From CAZOHG01 sp964579725 (GTDB lineage Bacteria > Zhuqueibacterota > JdFR-76 > BMS3Abin05): a stretch of DNA of 15,335 nucleotides. The notes under the pieces were generated by a model. The model was not told the DNA's origin, did not search any database, and saw only the letters and a list, made by a program, of their open reading frames with translations. Below, piece by piece: positions 13,145-15,335 of this stretch (positions within the stretch are counted from its first letter, which is position 1; the number at the start of each line of letters is the position of its first letter). Location of the stretch: positions 1 through 15,335 of the forward strand of contig CAZOHG010000077.1 in NCBI GenBank assembly GCA_964579725.1. Direction: 5' to 3'. Both the position numbers and the translations under genes were made by a program.

Positions 13145-15223
13145 ATGAAAAGAGAATTTCCAATAGAAAGAACCCGCAATATCGGCATTATGGCCCATAT
13201 CGATGCGGGGAAGACAACCACAACCGAGCGGATTTTGTACTACACCGGACGCATTCACCGCATGGGTGAAGTGCACGAAGGTGCGGCAACCACCGATTGG
13301 ATGGAGCAGGAGAAAGAGCGGGGCATTACCATTACCTCGGCTTCCGTGACATCCTTCTGGAAAAATCACCGCATTAACATTATTGACACGCCCGGCCACG
13401 TAGATTTTACGGCTGAGGTGGAACGCTCGCTGCGCGTCTTGGACGGTGCTGTGGCGGTATTTTGTGGTGTCGGAGGCGTTGAGCCTCAATCCGAAACGGT
13501 TTGGCGACAGGCGGACAAATATGACGTTCCGCGCATTGCCTTTATTAATAAAATGGATCGCGCCGGTGCCGATTTCTACGGTGTGGTCAAAGCCATTCAG
13601 GAAAGACTGGGCGGACGTCCGGTACCGATTCAAATTCCCATTGGTTCCGGCGACATGTTTACCGGAATCATCGATTTGATCAAAATGAAGGGCGTCATTT
13701 ACAATGAAAAGACGCTGGGCGCCAATTGGGATGAAATCGACATTCCCAAGGACATGATCGAGCAGGCGCGCGAATATCGTTCCAAAATGCTCGAGGCCCT
13801 CTCGGACTACGACGACACCTTAATGGAAAAATTTTTGGAAGGGGAAGAGGTGTCTGAGGAGGAAATCAAAAGCGCCATGCGGAAGGCTACCTTGGATGTC
13901 AGTGCCGTCCCGGTGCTTTGTGGCAGTGCGTTCAAAAACAAGGGGATTCAGCGTCTTTTGGACGCCGTGGTCGATTATTTGCCTTCCCCTGCAGATTTGC
14001 CGCCGGTACGCGGATTTAATCCGAAGACGGAAAAGGAAGAAGTCCGCGAGGCGCGGGACGATGCCCCCTTTGCTGCGCTGGCGTTTAAAATTATGAGCGA
14101 TCCCTACGTGGGAAAGTTGACCTATTTCCGTGTGTACTCGGGAACCCTGAAAACCGGCTCTTACGTGCTGAATACAACATCCGGTAAAAAAGAACGGATC
14201 GGACGTGTTTTACAGATGATGGCCAACAAACGCCAGGATATCGAGGCGGTCTTCACGGGCGATATTGTGGCTGCCGTAGGATTGAAAAATACCAAAACCG
14301 GCGACACGCTGTGCGACGAAAAACACCCGATTGTTTTGGAAAAAATGGAATTCCCCGAGCCGGTCATTTCCGTGGCTATTGAACCCAAATCGAAGGCCGA
14401 CGGAGACAAATTGTCCGATGCCCTGATGAAATTAGCGGATGAAGACCCTACTTTTCAGGTGCGGACGGACGAAGAAACGGGCCAGACCATTATTTCCGGT
14501 ATGGGTGAATTGCACCTCGATATTCTCATCGATCGCATGATGCGCGAATTCAAAGTGCAGGCCAATGTGGGGCGGCCCCAAGTTGCCTATCGGGAAACCA
14601 TTCGTCGGAAGGTGAAGGCTGAAGGCAAATTTGTGCGGCAATCCGGTGGGCGCGGCCAATACGGGCACGTGGTGATCGAGCTGGAACCGGCTGAAAAGGG
14701 TGCGGGCTACTTGTTTGAAAACAAGATTATCGGTGGCGTCATTCCGAAGGAATATATTAATCCCGTTAAGCAGGGGATTGAAGAGGCTCTTGGCAATGGT
14801 ATTGTGGCAGGTTACCCGATTATTGATGTGAAGGCCACATTAATCGATGGTTCCTACCATCCGGTAGACAGCTCGGAAGTGGCTTTTAAAATCGCCGGTT
14901 CCATGGCTTTGAAAAACGCTGCCTCCAAGGCTGACCCTGTTTTGCTCGAGCCGATTATGAACATTGAAATTGTTGTTCCCGAAGAATATATGGGCGATGT
15001 TATGGGCGATCTAAATTCGCGCCGCGGCAAAGTGGTTGGGATTGCGCCTCGCAAGGATGCGCAGATCATTGCCGCCATGGTGCCCCTGAGTGAAATGTTT
15101 GGTTACGCGACGCAGTTGCGTTCGATTACACAGGGTCGCGCTATTTATTCCATGCAATTTTCGCATTACCAAGAAGTACCCAAGAATGTGGCAGACGAAA
15201 TCATTAAAAAAATACACGGTTAA
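13145..15223 (+). CDS. fusA: Elongation factor G
   Basis: This 692-residue translational GTPase drives tRNA-mRNA translocation and, with RRF, ribosome recycling. GTPase motifs are intact: G1 AHIDAGKTT (17-25), G2 RGITI (59-63), G3 DTPGH (81-85, catalytic H85), G4 NKMD (135-138) and G5 GSAFK (260-264). Domain IV and V blocks such as SGGRGQYGHVVIELEP and GYATQLRSITQGRA are present. Length and motif content fit the canonical single EF-G. ATG 13145 gives the family start KREFPIERTRNIGIMAHID. However, the best ribosome binding site, GAAAGGA (13116-13122), is 22 bases upstream and ideally spaced (7 bases) for an in-frame ATT at 13130. The second tuf follows after 51 bases. Confidence 0.97.
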   Translation: MKREFPIERTRNIGIMAHIDAGKTTTTERILYYTGRIHRMGEVHEGAATTDWMEQEKERGITITSASVTSFWKNHRINIIDTPGHVDFTAEVERSLRVLDGAVAVFCGVGGVEPQSETVWRQADKYDVPRIAFINKMDRAGADFYGVVKAIQERLGGRPVPIQIPIGSGDMFTGIIDLIKMKGVIYNEKTLGANWDEIDIPKDMIEQAREYRSKMLEALSDYDDTLMEKFLEGEEVSEEEIKSAMRKATLDVSAVPVLCGSAFKNKGIQRLLDAVVDYLPSPADLPPVRGFNPKTEKEEVREARDDAPFAALAFKIMSDPYVGKLTYFRVYSGTLKTGSYVLNTTSGKKERIGRVLQMMANKRQDIEAVFTGDIVAAVGLKNTKTGDTLCDEKHPIVLEKMEFPEPVISVAIEPKSKADGDKLSDALMKLADEDPTFQVRTDEETGQTIISGMGELHLDILIDRMMREFKVQANVGRPQVAYRETIRRKVKAEGKFVRQSGGRGQYGHVVIELEPAEKGAGYLFENKIIGGVIPKEYINPVKQGIEEALGNGIVAGYPIIDVKATLIDGSYHPVDSSEVAFKIAGSMALKNAASKADPVLLEPIMNIEIVVPEEYMGDVMGDLNSRRGKVVGIAPRKDAQIIAAMVPLSEMFGYATQLRSITQGRAIYSMQFSHYQEVPKNVADEIIKKIHG

Positions 15224-15274
15224 AAAAGACAAACAGAATTTTGAGAATAAGATTTTGAGCTAAGGAGGACAGGC

Positions 15275-15335
15275 ATGGCAAAGGAGAAATACGAACGGAA
15301 GAAGCCGCACGTGAACGTGGGGACGATAGGACACG
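15275..15335 (+). CDS. tuf: Elongation factor Tu, N-terminal start (3' truncated by window)
   Basis: The first 20 residues, MAKEKYERKKPHVNVGTIGH, are the classic EF-Tu N-terminus that leads into the G1 loop GHVDHGKT, cut off by the window end. The ATG at 15275 has a strong TAAGGAGGA binding site (15261-15269) at 6 bases. It follows fusA by 51 bases, the usual str operon order. Together with the tuf end at 1-107 it shows that two tuf genes in the same orientation bracket the region. Confidence 0.96.
   Translation, partial: MAKEKYERKKPHVNVGTIGH

Noticed and set aside
1..15335. Mobile elements, CRISPR arrays, toxin-antitoxin or defence genes
   Set aside because: All coding capacity is taken by conserved translation, transcription and secretion genes, and no tandem repeats or transposase-like sequences are present.

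Overview
This window is a core housekeeping locus of a bacterium. All genes lie on the + strand, in the order tuf (3' end) - rpmG - tRNA-Trp - secE - nusG - rplK - rplA - rplJ - rplL - rpoB - rpoC - rpsL - rpsG - fusA - tuf (5' end). It joins the classical secE-nusG/L11-L10/beta operon directly to the str (S12-S7-EF-G-EF-Tu) operon. I see no mobile element, CRISPR array, phage gene or other accessory system. The unusual material is almost all non-coding: RNA structures and promoter elements in the intergenic gaps. The main exception is an N-terminal extension on ribosomal protein L12.

Organism: RpoB carries an extra helical insertion (about residues 893-1010, the place of E. coli beta residues ~938-1042). 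RpoC carries a large insertion in the trigger loop (about residues 933-1108, the place of E. coli SI3). Both are typical of Gram-negative-type lineages rather than Firmicutes or Actinobacteria. The clear promoter has a perfect TTGACA -35 box, which argues against typical Bacteroidota. The proteins would fit an FCB-related or other deep Gram-negative phylum (for example Calditrichota/KSB1-like), but I cannot place it securely without a search.

Layout. 1-350: end of EF-Tu, zinc-ribbon L33 and tRNA-Trp, tightly spaced and probably one transcript. 391-438: a strong intrinsic terminator closes this unit. 439-561: a leader with two inverted repeats, the second overlapping the likely secE ribosome binding site. 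562-3617: SecE, NusG, L11, L1, L10 and L12, with short gaps except for an L10-leader-like structure before rplJ. 3618-3875: a 258-base gap with several inverted repeats, in the place where E. coli has an attenuator and an RNase III site. 3876-11949: RNA polymerase beta and beta'. 11950-12050: an AT-rich gap with a strong promoter just before rpsL. 12051-12422: S12. 12423-12633: a 211-base gap holding a long bulged stem-loop, a second hairpin and a probable intrinsic terminator. 12634-15223: S7 and EF-G. 15275 to the end: the start of a second tuf.

Together the genes supply the transcription machinery (beta, beta', NusG), the ribosomal stalk and L1 arm (L11, L10, L12, L1), small-subunit decoding and assembly proteins (S12, S7), the elongation factors (EF-G, EF-Tu), and the SecE translocon subunit. 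The best candidates for something undescribed are the rpsL-rpsG intergenic RNA and the extended L12 with a possible internal start.
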